Source: Balneolia bacterium (GTDB taxonomy: Bacteria; Bacteroidota; Rhodothermia; Balneolales; Cyclonatronaceae). Taken from it: a stretch of DNA of 41,352 nt. The notes beneath the pieces are model-generated. The model ran no database searches and was not told the DNA's origin. It saw nothing but the letters and a program-made list of their open reading frames with translations. A program made the translations under genes and the position numbers. The stretch lies in assembly GCA_003555145.1 (NCBI GenBank), contig PWID01000249.1, positions 1-41,352 of the forward strand, in the 5' to 3' direction. Positions 10,501 to 19,913 of this stretch are shown one piece after another (within the stretch, counting starts at the first letter, position 1; each line of letters begins with the position of its first letter).

Positions 10501-10600
10501 GCGTAACAACAGAAACTACGTGATGCTCGAGGAACTGAATATCAGGCCGAGAACATCATACCTGGCCAAACTGAGAAATCCTAACAGCCAGCTGGCTTAA
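7592..10600 (+). CDS. actB: Alternative Complex III subunit ActB, TAT-variant molybdopterin-oxidoreductase-like and Fe-S protein
   Basis: 1002 aa; 'SRKNFLQIMGAS' variant Tat motif; C-terminal ferredoxin-like Cys clusters 'CTGCGVCTIACQ', 'CMHCEQAPCEMVCP', 'CIGTRYCSNNCP', 'CTYCVQR', 'CQQACP'. Confidence 0.95.
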   Translation: MSNTEPKTYWRSLEDLSRNDAYKEYISREFPDEAGELKDGYSRKNFLQIMGASVALAGLAACRKPVQKLLPYNEQPEEIVAGIPLQYASTIPVKDSGVGVLITANEGRPTKIEGNPDHPGSRGATGIFHQASILDLYDVDRSRSPRENGETKSWNDFVSFCQQHFGDSGRNVAFVSEANGSPTINRLKAEALNRFPNAAWATWEAHGPQNALRGTEIAFGTKLRPNYRFDRADVVVSLDYDFMSLGPDTVRSNMDYADHRRVSQTDDSMSRLYAVETTLSVTGSNADHRLRVKASEMPSFVAALASALSGSVSGLAAFSGVNNDFSQHSWISVLAQDLLNNRGSSIVAVGEDYAPEVHAMAAAINAALGNAGSSVEYLETGFHDDSYNPDALANVAEGIRNGNFDTLVIIGGNPVFDAPADLNFADLMDAVGTSIHLSSHIDETSAKATWHVNRAHYLEFWGDATSYDGKASVIQPLIRPLFDGKSEAELLYAIINGESAEGYDLVRETWNDVITSNFSSGWNEVVHNGIHEGDGFPVRSVSVASGMADAVSSYLSGLPSSSSDDIELVVRADNTVFDGRFANNGWLQELPDPITKITWDNVAAMSPATAGRVGVRARKFGETDYDLVTLEVNGTSVTMPAWILPGHADNSITVTTGYGRTSIGKVADDIGHNTFVFRTTSNMMVHPVVSVSMAAGTYPIACTQNHNQMEDRPLVREATLEEYRANPTFAPDMVYVPGRQEDGNAPNLFNDQLFPSHQPQWGMAIDLNACTGCGVCTIACQSENNIPVIGKREVARNREMHWIRIDRYYMGDQNDPQVVHQPIPCMHCEQAPCEMVCPVAATTHSDDGLNQMTYNQCIGTRYCSNNCPFKVRRFNFFNYAKNWLEIDEDPDIIQMAMNPDVSVRFRGVMEKCTYCVQRINRGKIATKNETGNSIKPADGTVKTACQQACPSQAITFGDLTDEQSIISRTKRNNRNYVMLEELNIRPRTSYLAKLRNPNSQLA

Positions 10601-10642
10601 TGCCCTGCCTAATAAGAACTATAAGTAAACTAGCAGTTATAC

Positions 10643-12070
10643 ATGAGCAGTAATAGCGGTTACGTAAAAGAAGCCCCACTGGTAAAGGGCAATCATACTT
10701 TTAGCAGTATTACAGCACTCGTTGCTGATATTGTTGAAAAGCCAACGCCTTTCTGGTGGTATATCGCCTTTGGCGTGTCCAACATGCTGATGGGCTTATT
10801 GTTCCTGATGCTCGGCTACCTGATTTGGGAGGGTACCGGAGTCTGGGGCCTTAACAATACTGTAGCATGGGGCTGGGCGATTATTAACTTCGTATGGTGG
10901 GTCGGTATCGGCCATGCCGGTACGCTGATTTCTGCCGTGCTCTTTCTGTTCCGGCAGGGCTGGCGAACGGCTATTAACCGTTTTGCAGAGGCTATGACCA
11001 TCTTTGCTGTAATGTGCGCCGGTATTTTTCCGGCTGTTCACGTTGGTCGTATCTGGGTTATTTACTGGGTGTTCCCGCTTCCAAACCAGATGCAGATGTG
11101 GCCTAACTTCCAGAGCCCGCTGCTTTGGGATGTATTTGCCGTTTCAACCTATTTCACCGTATCCCTGCTCTTCTGGTACGTTGGTCTGATTCCCGATTTA
11201 GCTACCCTTCGCGACAGAGTGAAAAGCAAGCTCGGTGCAAAGCTTTACGGCGCATTTGCCTTAGGCTGGACCGGTGGCAACAGACAGTGGCAACACTACG
11301 AGAAGGCCTATATGCTTCTCGCAGGTCTTGCTACACCGCTTGTACTTTCTGTACACACTATTGTATCATTTGACTTTGCCGTGTCTATCATACCAGGATG
11401 GCACACAACGATTTTCCCGCCATACTTCGTGGCCGGTGCTATTTTCTCCGGGTTTGCCATGGTGATGACGCTCATGATCATTGCCCGCAAAATCTACGGT
11501 TTGCAGGATATCATGACTATAGACCATATCGAGAAGATGAACATCATTATTCTCGTAACGGGCTGGATGGTAGGTTTTGCCTACATCATGGAGTTCTTTA
11601 TTGCCTGGTACAGCGGGGTGGAATATGAGAAATTCGCCTTCGTGAACAGGGCCACAGGGCCTTATGCCTGGGCCTACTGGATAATGATGAGCTGTAACGT
11701 GATTGCGCCAAACTTTTTCTGGTTCAAAAAGATGAGAAGAAGCATTACGGTTTCATTCATTCTTTCAATTGTGGTAAACATAGGAATGTGGTTCGAGCGA
11801 TTCGTAATTACGGTTACTTCCCTCGCACAGGACTTCCTGCCGGGCTCTTGGGCATACTACTCACCAACCTGGGTGGATGTACTAACATACGTCGGAACTT
11901 TCGGACTCTTCTTTACCAACTTCCTGCTGTTCCTTCGATTCCTGCCCATGATTGCTATTGCCGAAGTTAAAATGGTGATGCCGCAAGCCGACCCGCATTA
12001 TTATGATGAAGACGGCAACGAGCCGGTTAAAGAAACTGAACAGGTAAACGAGCCTAATACTAACAACTGA
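10643..12070 (+). CDS. actC: Alternative Complex III subunit ActC, NrfD/PsrC-family quinol-binding membrane protein
   Basis: 475 aa polytopic protein with NrfD-like helices; position between actB and actD. Confidence 0.92.
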   Translation: MSSNSGYVKEAPLVKGNHTFSSITALVADIVEKPTPFWWYIAFGVSNMLMGLLFLMLGYLIWEGTGVWGLNNTVAWGWAIINFVWWVGIGHAGTLISAVLFLFRQGWRTAINRFAEAMTIFAVMCAGIFPAVHVGRIWVIYWVFPLPNQMQMWPNFQSPLLWDVFAVSTYFTVSLLFWYVGLIPDLATLRDRVKSKLGAKLYGAFALGWTGGNRQWQHYEKAYMLLAGLATPLVLSVHTIVSFDFAVSIIPGWHTTIFPPYFVAGAIFSGFAMVMTLMIIARKIYGLQDIMTIDHIEKMNIIILVTGWMVGFAYIMEFFIAWYSGVEYEKFAFVNRATGPYAWAYWIMMSCNVIAPNFFWFKKMRRSITVSFILSIVVNIGMWFERFVITVTSLAQDFLPGSWAYYSPTWVDVLTYVGTFGLFFTNFLLFLRFLPMIAIAEVKMVMPQADPHYYDEDGNEPVKETEQVNEPNTNN

Positions 12071-12075
12071 TAACG

Positions 12076-12630
12076 ATGAGCGATCAAGTTAAAGAAACAG
12101 ACAAGACCGTCTTTGCTATGCTTGCCGAGTACGACAATCCGGCCAAGCTTATGAAAGCTGCCAAGCTCGTTAACAGAGCCGGTTATACTAAATTTGATGC
12201 ACACAGCCCGTTTCCGATTCACGGAATGGACGGTGCAATGGGCCTGAAGGAATCTAAACTGGGCTGGATTGTGCTAAGCCATGCCCTTGTGGGTTTCTCC
12301 GGTGGTTTAGCGCTTCAGGTTTGGGCCAGTTCAATTGCTTACCCGATTAATATTGGTGGTCGTCCGTTTGCGAACATACCTGCCTACGTGCCGGTAACTT
12401 TCGAGCTTACGATTCTGCTTTCAGCTTTTGCTGCAGTATTTGGCATGTTTTTCCTGAACAATCTTCCCAAGCTGCACAACAGCCTGTTTAACTCTGAGAA
12501 CTTCAGCCGTGTAACCGACGATAAGTTCTTTATATGTATTGAAACTGAAGATGGTATGTTTTCCGAAGAAGAAACGCAGAAGTTTCTGGAAGGAACTGGT
12601 GCATCACACATTGAAAAAGTTTACGAGTAG
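12076..12630 (+). CDS. actD: Alternative Complex III subunit ActD (DUF3341 family)
   Basis: 184 aa, two TM helices, C-terminal 'FFICIETEDGMFSEEETQKFLEGTGASHIEKVYE', position in act operon. Confidence 0.9.
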   Translation: MSDQVKETDKTVFAMLAEYDNPAKLMKAAKLVNRAGYTKFDAHSPFPIHGMDGAMGLKESKLGWIVLSHALVGFSGGLALQVWASSIAYPINIGGRPFANIPAYVPVTFELTILLSAFAAVFGMFFLNNLPKLHNSLFNSENFSRVTDDKFFICIETEDGMFSEEETQKFLEGTGASHIEKVYE

Positions 12631-12640
12631 GAGCTATAGA

Positions 12641-13300
12641 ATGAAGTTTTTGCAAGATAACAACCTGAGGATTTTATCGGTGCTGATGCTGGCCTTTGTG
12701 GTTTCGGCATGTCAGGGCCAGCCGACTGAGCGTACTCAGATTCAGCCTCAGCAGAATATGTACTGGCAGCAAAAGTTTAAGGCGTTCGAGCCGAACGACT
12801 TTTTCGAAGACCGCCGTGCTATGCGTCTTCCTGTTGAAGGCACCGTTGCCCGTGGGCACCTGCGTAACGATGTGGAAAAATATGAAGGCGTCACAGCTAA
12901 TGGCGACTACGTGGAAATGATTCCAATTGCAGTAACACGTGAGTTGCTCAAGCGCGGTGAAGCACAGTACAACATAAGCTGTACTCCCTGCCACGGCGTT
13001 GCCGGTTATGGTGATGGCCTTGTAATTGGCCGTGGATACGTTCCGCCACCGTCTTTCCACGACGAGGATGTGCTTAATATGCCTGACGGACAAATTTACA
13101 GCGCTATTTATAACGGGGCCGGAAGTATGCCTACATACAGAAGAATGGTAAACCGTGCTGAGGATCGCTGGGCAATTGTAGCCTACATCCGGGCGATGCA
13201 AATCAGCCAGGGCGCTACAGAAGACGACTTACGTCAGCTAAACATCAGCGCAGGGCATTTCGATATTAATAACTCCGGTTCAGATCTGGCAACAGAGTAA
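12641..13300 (+). CDS. actE: Alternative Complex III subunit ActE, monoheme cytochrome c lipoprotein
   Basis: ORF track opens at 12539, but ATG at 12641 gives a proper lipoprotein signal 'MKFLQDNNLRILSVLMLAFVVSACQGQ'; one heme motif 'CTPCH'. Confidence 0.9.
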   Translation: MKFLQDNNLRILSVLMLAFVVSACQGQPTERTQIQPQQNMYWQQKFKAFEPNDFFEDRRAMRLPVEGTVARGHLRNDVEKYEGVTANGDYVEMIPIAVTRELLKRGEAQYNISCTPCHGVAGYGDGLVIGRGYVPPPSFHDEDVLNMPDGQIYSAIYNGAGSMPTYRRMVNRAEDRWAIVAYIRAMQISQGATEDDLRQLNISAGHFDINNSGSDLATE

Positions 13301-13327
13301 TTACAAACACTTCAGTAACTCATAGAA

Positions 13328-14512
13328 ATGGCACAGACCAAACTTACAGATAACGTACAATTTCCCGATAGTGCTAATCCTTCGCGTACTATTATTGCTG
13401 TAGGAGTTGTAGGAGTAATCGCCAGTCTTGTTGGGGTAGTGGTAAACTACGAGCAGTTTCTGCACTCTTACCTTACAAGCTTTTCATTCTTCATTAGTAT
13501 ATCACTGGCTTCTTTGTTTCTGGTGATGATTCATCACATTACAAGATCCAGCTGGGGAACAACGCTCAGACGAATTCCTGAGACGTTTTCATCCTACCTT
13601 TGGGTATTTGCACTGCTGTTTATTCCTATCCTGCTCGGTATGTCGACCTTGTATGGCTGGACACAAGAACAGTACAGTCCGTTCTACGAAGGCCTCCGCG
13701 AATACAAGAGTCCGTATCTGAACGTGACCTTCTTTATAATTCGCAACATTATCTATTTTGCCATCTGGTCGTTTTTAGGCTATAAGCTTTACAATAACTC
13801 CATCAAAATGGATGAGACCGGAGACTGGGGGCTTGATAGTATGTTCCGCAAAATCAGCGCTCCGGGAATCTTCTTCTTTGGTTTTACTCTGGCGTTTGCT
13901 TCTTTCGACTGGATAATGTCGTTGCGTTTCGACTGGTTCTCGACTATGTTCGGCGTGTACTACTTCGCCATGTCTTTTCAGGCAATTATGGCCGTTCTTA
14001 TCGTTATGATCCTTTACCTCAGAGGTAAAGGCTTGCTGCTGAACACAATCACCAGAGCACATATAAACGACTTGGGTCTGTGGATGTTCGCTTTCACTGT
14101 GTTTTATGCATATATCGCTTTCAGCCAGTTCTTTTTGATTTATTACGCCAATATTCCTGAGGCTACGCTGTTTTACTTTGTAAGAATGGAAGGCAACTGG
14201 CAGTATGTTTTTTATGCAGTGATATTCGGACGTTTTGTAATTCCGTTCATCGTACTTCTTAACAAATCTGCGAAGGCAAACTACAAGGTTCTAACAACCG
14301 TGTCTTTCTTAATTATTGCGAGCCACATCGTTGAACTTTTCTGGCTGGTGATGCCATCATTACATGATACGTTTACAATCCACTGGCTGGATGTCGCTAC
14401 CTTCCTTGGCTTAGCGGGAATCTTTTTTGGATGCTTCTTTTTCTTCTTTAAGAAACAAAGCATGGTTCCGAAAAATGATCCAAATCTGATAGAATCTTTA
14501 AATAAACATTGA
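13328..14512 (+). CDS. actF: Alternative Complex III subunit ActF, NrfD-like membrane protein
   Basis: 394 aa polytopic membrane protein; position and length match ActF. Confidence 0.9.
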   Translation: MAQTKLTDNVQFPDSANPSRTIIAVGVVGVIASLVGVVVNYEQFLHSYLTSFSFFISISLASLFLVMIHHITRSSWGTTLRRIPETFSSYLWVFALLFIPILLGMSTLYGWTQEQYSPFYEGLREYKSPYLNVTFFIIRNIIYFAIWSFLGYKLYNNSIKMDETGDWGLDSMFRKISAPGIFFFGFTLAFASFDWIMSLRFDWFSTMFGVYYFAMSFQAIMAVLIVMILYLRGKGLLLNTITRAHINDLGLWMFAFTVFYAYIAFSQFFLIYYANIPEATLFYFVRMEGNWQYVFYAVIFGRFVIPFIVLLNKSAKANYKVLTTVSFLIIASHIVELFWLVMPSLHDTFTIHWLDVATFLGLAGIFFGCFFFFFKKQSMVPKNDPNLIESLNKH

Positions 14513-14529
14513 TTTACTGCGTTTAGACT

Positions 14530-14895
14530 ATGCAATCTGGAAAAGAACCTAAAAAAGCTACTGAATACTTCGATATAGAAGATCCGGAATTTCAAAGTTC
14601 CGTAGATCAGGGAGTGATGAGTGATGAACTTAGCATGTCCAGAATTGTGTTCTGGTCTGTAGCAACAAGCGTGTTGATTATCGGTCTTATAGCTATCGCT
14701 TACAATCTCTACAAATTCTATAAATTCGAAAAAGAATTTCAGCAGGCGGTTAATGTTGAGTACAGAGAACTCAACAACCACAGAGCAGAAAACATCAGCA
14801 GGCTGAGCGAACTTCAGGTTGTTGATGAAGAGCAGGGAATCTATCAGATTCCCGTTGACAGCGCAAAGACGTTGCTGCTCAACAGATACAATTGA
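14530..14895 (+). CDS. Small single-TM protein of unknown function in the ACIII-caa3 operon
   Basis: 121 aa; 'IVFWSVATSVLIIGLIAIAYNLYKFYKF' TM helix; 17 nt after actF and overlapping the sco start; no family recognised. Confidence 0.8.
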   Translation: MQSGKEPKKATEYFDIEDPEFQSSVDQGVMSDELSMSRIVFWSVATSVLIIGLIAIAYNLYKFYKFEKEFQQAVNVEYRELNNHRAENISRLSELQVVDEEQGIYQIPVDSAKTLLLNRYN

Positions 14896-15794
14896 TCCGA
14901 AGTTACACCCTATTATTACGTAGCAATATCTTGATATTATTTAAACAACATATAACCACTTTAGTAACAGTACTGTTGTGTTTAGGTTTGTCGTCTGATT
15001 TGTTAGCACAAAGATCACAACGAACTATACCTCAATCACAGGAAAATGCAGAAATGTTGCGGCAGCTCGAGATTACCGAAAAGCTGGGGGATAGCATACC
15101 TTCAGACATTATGGTAACTAACGAAGATGGCGTTGAGGTAGAATTGTCAACCTATTTCGAATCAGGAAAGCCTGTATTACTTAATCTCATTTATTTCAAT
15201 TGCCCGAGCATGTGCAGCCTTATACTGAACGGCGTTGCTGATGCCGTAGATCAGCTTCGCTGGGTGCCGGGTGAGGAATATGAGATTGTAACTCTCAGTA
15301 TAGATCCCGACGAAGATTATATGATGGCTGCCGACCAAAAGCGTGGGTACCTTAGCCGCATGGAACGTGAGGGTATAGAAAATGGCTGGCATTTTCTTAC
15401 GACCGATCAGGAAAACGTAGACCGTATTACGGATGCCGTAGGGATGCCTTTTGTTTGGAGTGATGAAGCACAGGAATTTCTTCATGGTTCAGCTATTATG
15501 TTTGTTTCTCCGGAAATGAAGCTTACACGCTATCTTTACGGGGTTTCATACAGAGAGCTTGATGTTCGTAATGCGCTGTTCGATGCAGCGGGTGGAAGAG
15601 TTGGTTCCACCATGGAAAGAATTGCTCTCTACTGCTTTACATACGATGCAGACTCACGTTCATACGTTCCTTACGCAATGAACATAATGAAGGTGAGCGG
15701 TGTGGTAATCGTGCTGGGCCTTGGTCTCTTCTTAGGTTTTTTCTGGCTTAAGGAAAGAAATAAAAAATCATCAGAAATCAGTTTCGACGACTAG
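14892..15794 (+). CDS. sco: SCO1/SenC-family copper chaperone with C-terminal TM helix
   Basis: 'NLIYFNCPSMCSLILNGV' CxxxC motif, 'LSIDPDEDYMMAADQKRGYL', conserved His 'FLHGSAIMFVSP'; C-terminal 'VSGVVIVLGLGLFLGFFWLK'. TTG start at 14892; a later TTG (about 14934) is also possible. Confidence 0.9.
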   Translation: MIRSYTLLLRSNILILFKQHITTLVTVLLCLGLSSDLLAQRSQRTIPQSQENAEMLRQLEITEKLGDSIPSDIMVTNEDGVEVELSTYFESGKPVLLNLIYFNCPSMCSLILNGVADAVDQLRWVPGEEYEIVTLSIDPDEDYMMAADQKRGYLSRMEREGIENGWHFLTTDQENVDRITDAVGMPFVWSDEAQEFLHGSAIMFVSPEMKLTRYLYGVSYRELDVRNALFDAAGGRVGSTMERIALYCFTYDADSRSYVPYAMNIMKVSGVVIVLGLGLFLGFFWLKERNKKSSEISFDD

Positions 15795-15814
15795 ATTAAC
15801 AGTTCAACTATTAT

Positions 15815-16768
15815 ATGGAATACGTAACTAATTTTTTCCTTCCGTCAGCTGAGTCCACGTATGCGGCGAGCGTAGACGGACTTTTTCACTTTATCAATAT
15901 TGTGAGCCTCATATTGCTTGTGGGTATCACAATTGCGATTGTGTACTTCTCTATTAAGTACAGGCGAAAATCACAGGAGGATACCACACCTCTTATAACA
16001 CACAATACAACTCTTGAGGTTACCTGGACTGTAATTCCGCTGATTCTCATTCTTATAGTTTTCGGATGGGGATTTAACGATTACGTCGAGATGCGTACGC
16101 CTCCGTCGGATGCCTATGAAGTTTATGTGGAAAGCTATTCTTTCGGCTGGAATTTTGAGCATCCTAATGGAATTACAGAAGCTAACAACCTAACTGTACC
16201 TGTTGCAACTCCTGTACGTCTCATCATGCGTTCACGCGACGGTGATGTATTGCACTCATTCTTCGTGCCGCAGTTCAGGCTGAAGCAGGATTTAATGCCA
16301 AACCGATACACTTACGCATGGTTTGAAGCCATTCGTCCAGGTGAGTTCGTGTACTTTTGTACCGAGTATTGCGGTGGCGGGCACTCTATAATGAACGGGA
16401 TTGTTGAAGTGCTGGAACAGGATGATTTTGATGCATGGACCGAAGAAGAGCTCGGCCGCGATCTGGATTCTTTACCACTGGCCGAACTTGGTGAGATTGT
16501 TTACTCACAGGCTGGTTGTCAGGGATGCCACACGACGGACGGCACCTCCAGGGTTGGGCCTACATTTGCCGGGCTGTATATGGCAGAGCGGGAATTTACG
16601 GATGGAACTACTCGTATTGCCGACGAAGAGTACTTGATAGAATCAATTCTGTATCCTCGCGAACTGGTAAACGTTGGTTACCCTAACAACATGCCTAATA
16701 TTTATGAAAGTACGCTGAGTGAGCGTGAACTAATGGGATTAGTTGAATTTATAAAGGAGTTACAATAA
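15815..16768 (+). CDS. coxB: Cytochrome c oxidase subunit II with fused C-terminal cytochrome c (caa3 type)
   Basis: CuA motif '[12 protein letters not shown]' and heme c motif 'CQGCH' in one 317-aa ORF. Confidence 0.96.
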   Translation: MEYVTNFFLPSAESTYAASVDGLFHFINIVSLILLVGITIAIVYFSIKYRRKSQEDTTPLITHNTTLEVTWTVIPLILILIVFGWGFNDYVEMRTPPSDAYEVYVESYSFGWNFEHPNGITEANNLTVPVATPVRLIMRSRDGDVLHSFFVPQFRLKQDLMPNRYTYAWFEAIRPGEFVYFCTEYCGGGHSIMNGIVEVLEQDDFDAWTEEELGRDLDSLPLAELGEIVYSQAGCQGCHTTDGTSRVGPTFAGLYMAEREFTDGTTRIADEEYLIESILYPRELVNVGYPNNMPNIYESTLSERELMGLVEFIKELQ

Positions 16769-16769
16769 G

Positions 16770-18497
16770 ATGTCTGCAGCAACTACTAACGGGAAAACCT
16801 TAAAAGTCCGCTATTTCGATATAGAGGAAAATCCGACAGAGCATTACCTGAATGCAGAGTCTGGCCTTAAGTCCTGGTTATTTACCGTAGATCACAAGAG
16901 AATTGGCCTGATGTATCTTGCATCTATTGCTTTCTTCTTCTTTGTGGGAGGTGTACTGGCACTCGTGCTTCGTACGGAGCTGTTTACTCCGGCGGAAAAC
17001 CTGATGACTGCAGAAACCTACAACCGCATATTTACAGTACATGGCGCGGTAATGGTTTTTTTATTCATCATTCCTTCTATTCCGGCAGCACTTGGTAACT
17101 TCCTGCTTCCTATGATGCTGGGGGCAAAAGACGTGGCCTTCCCGAGATTAAACCTGGCTTCCTTCTGGATTTATTCTATCGGTGCATTATTTACGCTTGT
17201 TTCTCTTGGTGTAAACCCTGTAGACACCGGCTGGACATTCTATACACCTTATTCTGTACAGACTGGCTCTGCGGTTATATTAATGACTATAGGAGTCTTT
17301 ATAATGGGTTTCTCGTCGATCCTGACGGGTATGAACTTCATTGTAACCATTCACAAAATGCGCGCGCCCGGAATGACATGGGGTCGTATGCCTTTGTTCC
17401 TGTGGGCAATGTATGCAACTTCCATTATTCAGGTACTTGCTACTCCGGTACTGGCTATAACCCTTGCGCTTCTCATAATGGAGCGTACTCTTGGTATCGG
17501 TATCTTTGATCCTGCTTTGGGCGGTGATCCCGTTTTGTATCAGCACTTTTTCTGGTTTTATTCACACCCGGCTGTATACATCATGATTGTACCTGCTTTT
17601 GGTGTAATCTCTGAGCTGATTGCCACATTCTCAAGAAAAACAATATTTGGCTACTGGGCTATTGCCATGTCCAGTCTTGCGATCGCATTTATTGGATCTC
17701 TGGTATGGGGACACCATATGTTCGTATCCGGACAAAGTGAGCTAAGTACAGTAATCTTTTCCTTCCTTACCTTCTTTGTAGGTATACCAACGGGTATAAA
17801 GATATTTAACTGGCTGGCAACAATGCACAAAGGCTCAATCGATATGAAGACGCCTATGCTTTATGCCTGTATCTTCCTGTTTCTGTTTACCATTGGCGGT
17901 GTAACCGGTATTATGCTCGGTGCTATCTCTGTAAACGTACAGCTTCATGATACATACTACGTAGTTGCCCACTTCCACTATGTAATGATGGGGGGTACGG
18001 TAATGGCCTTCCTTGGAGGTCTCCACTACTGGTGGCCTAAGATGACAGGTAAAATGTACAGTGAATTCTGGGGCCGTATTTCTGCCATTATTATCTTTAT
18101 CGGCTTCAACCTTACTTTTCTTCCGCAGTTTATTATGGGAAGCCAGGGAATGCCGCGAAGGTACTACAGCTACATTGAGCAGTTCCAAACCATGCACCAG
18201 CTATCCACCATCGGATCGTATATTCTGGGCGTAGGATTTGTGATTATTGCAGTTTACCTTGCGCACTCGCTGATGAAAGGGCAGAAAGCTCCTGCAAACC
18301 CATGGGGAGCACGTACACTCGACTGGATGACATCTTCACCACCGGCGCAGCATAACTTCAACTATCAGCCTGTTTGTAATAATGGGGCTTATGATTTCCA
18401 CAAGCCGATAGCCGACTTCACTCTTGGAATTGCTGAAGATGAGCATGCACACGAGCAGAAAGGCGATACAATAAAGCAGCAGGAACAAAACGTCTGA
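16770..18497 (+). CDS. coxA: Cytochrome c oxidase subunit I (A2-type heme-copper oxidase)
   Basis: 575 aa; '[17 protein letters not shown]', 'WGHHMF', '[14 protein letters not shown]', '[17 protein letters not shown]'. Confidence 0.97.
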   Translation: MSAATTNGKTLKVRYFDIEENPTEHYLNAESGLKSWLFTVDHKRIGLMYLASIAFFFFVGGVLALVLRTELFTPAENLMTAETYNRIFTVHGAVMVFLFIIPSIPAALGNFLLPMMLGAKDVAFPRLNLASFWIYSIGALFTLVSLGVNPVDTGWTFYTPYSVQTGSAVILMTIGVFIMGFSSILTGMNFIVTIHKMRAPGMTWGRMPLFLWAMYATSIIQVLATPVLAITLALLIMERTLGIGIFDPALGGDPVLYQHFFWFYSHPAVYIMIVPAFGVISELIATFSRKTIFGYWAIAMSSLAIAFIGSLVWGHHMFVSGQSELSTVIFSFLTFFVGIPTGIKIFNWLATMHKGSIDMKTPMLYACIFLFLFTIGGVTGIMLGAISVNVQLHDTYYVVAHFHYVMMGGTVMAFLGGLHYWWPKMTGKMYSEFWGRISAIIIFIGFNLTFLPQFIMGSQGMPRRYYSYIEQFQTMHQLSTIGSYILGVGFVIIAVYLAHSLMKGQKAPANPWGARTLDWMTSSPPAQHNFNYQPVCNNGAYDFHKPIADFTLGIAEDEHAHEQKGDTIKQQEQNV

Positions 18498-18542
18498 CAG
18501 CGTTTATCTAATAACAAAATCTGAATTACAAATCCTTCAAAA

Positions 18543-19193
18543 ATGGCCGAAGCTCATAGCCTCGAAAATCCGCGTCTTCAGCATCATTTCAGAAACGCAG
18601 ATCAGCAGTTTAGTTCATCCAAACTGGGGATGTGGCTGTTCCTGTTCACCGAAATTATGTTTTTCGGTGGACTGTTTGTAGCATACATTGTGTACCGTGC
18701 CTGGAATCCAGAACTCTTCACAATGGCTGCATCTCAGCTTGACACTGTACTTGGTGCGGTAAATACAGTAGTACTAATCGGAAGTTCTTTAACAATTGCT
18801 TTGGCAATCCGTGCTGCGCAAACGGATAAGCAGAAGCAAATTGTGAACTACCTCCTTATGACTATCCTGCTTGCAGGTGTTTTCCTTGTGATTAAGTACT
18901 TTGAGTACATGCATAAGTTCGATTTGGGAATTTTTCCCGGAGCCTTCTACACATTCGAGGGCATCGATCACCCTAAAGCCAACGTGTTCTTCAGTATTTA
19001 CTACATGATGACGGGTTTGCACGGTCTTCACGTGGTAATTGGTATTGGATTAATGATATGGCTCGTCGTGAGGGCTAAAATGGGTGATTACTCAAGTAAA
19101 TGGTACACGCCTGTGGAAATGACAGGTCTGTACTGGCACCTTGTGGATATCATCTGGATTTTCCTGTTTCCTTTGATGTATCTGATCGAGTAA
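18543..19193 (+). CDS. coxC: Cytochrome c oxidase subunit III
   Basis: 216 aa; 'LGMWLFLFTEIMFFGGLFVAYIVYR', 'GLHGLHVVIG', 'GLYWHLVDIIWIFLFPLMYL'. Confidence 0.96.
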   Translation: MAEAHSLENPRLQHHFRNADQQFSSSKLGMWLFLFTEIMFFGGLFVAYIVYRAWNPELFTMAASQLDTVLGAVNTVVLIGSSLTIALAIRAAQTDKQKQIVNYLLMTILLAGVFLVIKYFEYMHKFDLGIFPGAFYTFEGIDHPKANVFFSIYYMMTGLHGLHVVIGIGLMIWLVVRAKMGDYSSKWYTPVEMTGLYWHLVDIIWIFLFPLMYLIE

Positions 19194-19252
19194 AAGACTT
19201 CAAATTCGCAAAATCACATTTCTGTCAAACACACATTTTTAGTAAATAGATT

Positions 19253-19555
19253 ATGAGCGGTCATCATATCATACCAATGAAAACACTGATATCCACTTCC
19301 TTAGCGTTAGTGGTTCTCACAATAGTAACGGTTGCAGTGTTTTATCTTCCCATTCCTGCTCCATTTGACGTAGTAGTAGCTTTACTGTTGGCTTCATTTA
19401 AAGCCACGCTGGTGGGTATGTTTTTTATGGGACTTTACTACGACGAGAAATTCAATACAGTAGTACTAATGTTTTCATTTCTCTTCTTTATTGTGTTCAT
19501 AGGCATAACGCTGCTTGATACACTGTTCAGAGATTCAGGCATATCCGTTTGGTAA
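19253..19555 (+). CDS. Cytochrome c oxidase subunit IV (prokaryotic type)
   Basis: 100 aa, three TM helices, 'KATLVGMFFMGLYYDEKFN', last gene of the oxidase operon. Confidence 0.85.
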   Translation: MSGHHIIPMKTLISTSLALVVLTIVTVAVFYLPIPAPFDVVVALLLASFKATLVGMFFMGLYYDEKFNTVVLMFSFLFFIVFIGITLLDTLFRDSGISVW

Positions 19556-19579
19556 TAAACGCTGCCTGTTGAAACTAAG

Positions 19580-19616
19580 AAAGCTGATGTTCAGAAATGA
19601 GCATCAGCTTTTTTTA
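19580..19616 (+). terminator. Intrinsic terminator of the ACIII-caa3 operon
   Basis: AAAGCTGATG...CATCAGCTTT stem extended to a GAAA tetraloop (TTCA-GAAA-TGAG), followed by a T tract. Confidence 0.9.
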
Positions 19617-19812
19617 TGCTTACGGTACATCGATAATCGCTTCGCTTTACTTAAACAGTTGTCGCTCCCTGAATTAGCTTTTTTTCAGTTTTCTTAGATA
19701 GAAGGTCACAGATTGACACTGATTACTACTCGGTGCACAGAGAATCAGCCATTTAAAATTCAATACTTAAAACTTAAAATTGGAGCAAAGCGACTTGCCC
19801 GGCGGTTTTTGG

Positions 19813-19838
19813 TTACCTTTTGTCCGCACAAAAGGTAA
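19813..19838. repeat. Perfect 11-bp inverted repeat in a probable intergenic repeat remnant
   Basis: TTACCTTTTGT-CCGC-ACAAAAGGTAA, preceded by 'cccggcggtttttgg'. Confidence 0.6.
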
Positions 19839-19913
19839 AGATGATTACTTCGATTTAGAAACTACTTAGGTGCTTAACATAAAGGAGCGGTTGCGGGTTA
19901 ACAGCCCTATAGA

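Noticed and set aside
7592-10600. ActB as a true molybdenum oxidoreductase
   Set aside because: Gene order and the fused Fe-S domain match ACIII ActB, a family known to lack molybdopterin despite the fold
12674-13201. 175-aa minus-strand ORF
   Set aside because: Antisense to actE, which has signal peptide, lipobox and heme motif; the antisense translation looks random
14281-14781. 166-aa minus-strand ORF spanning the actF end and the small TM gene
   Set aside because: Phe/Lys-rich antisense shadow; both overlapped plus-strand genes fit the operon spacing
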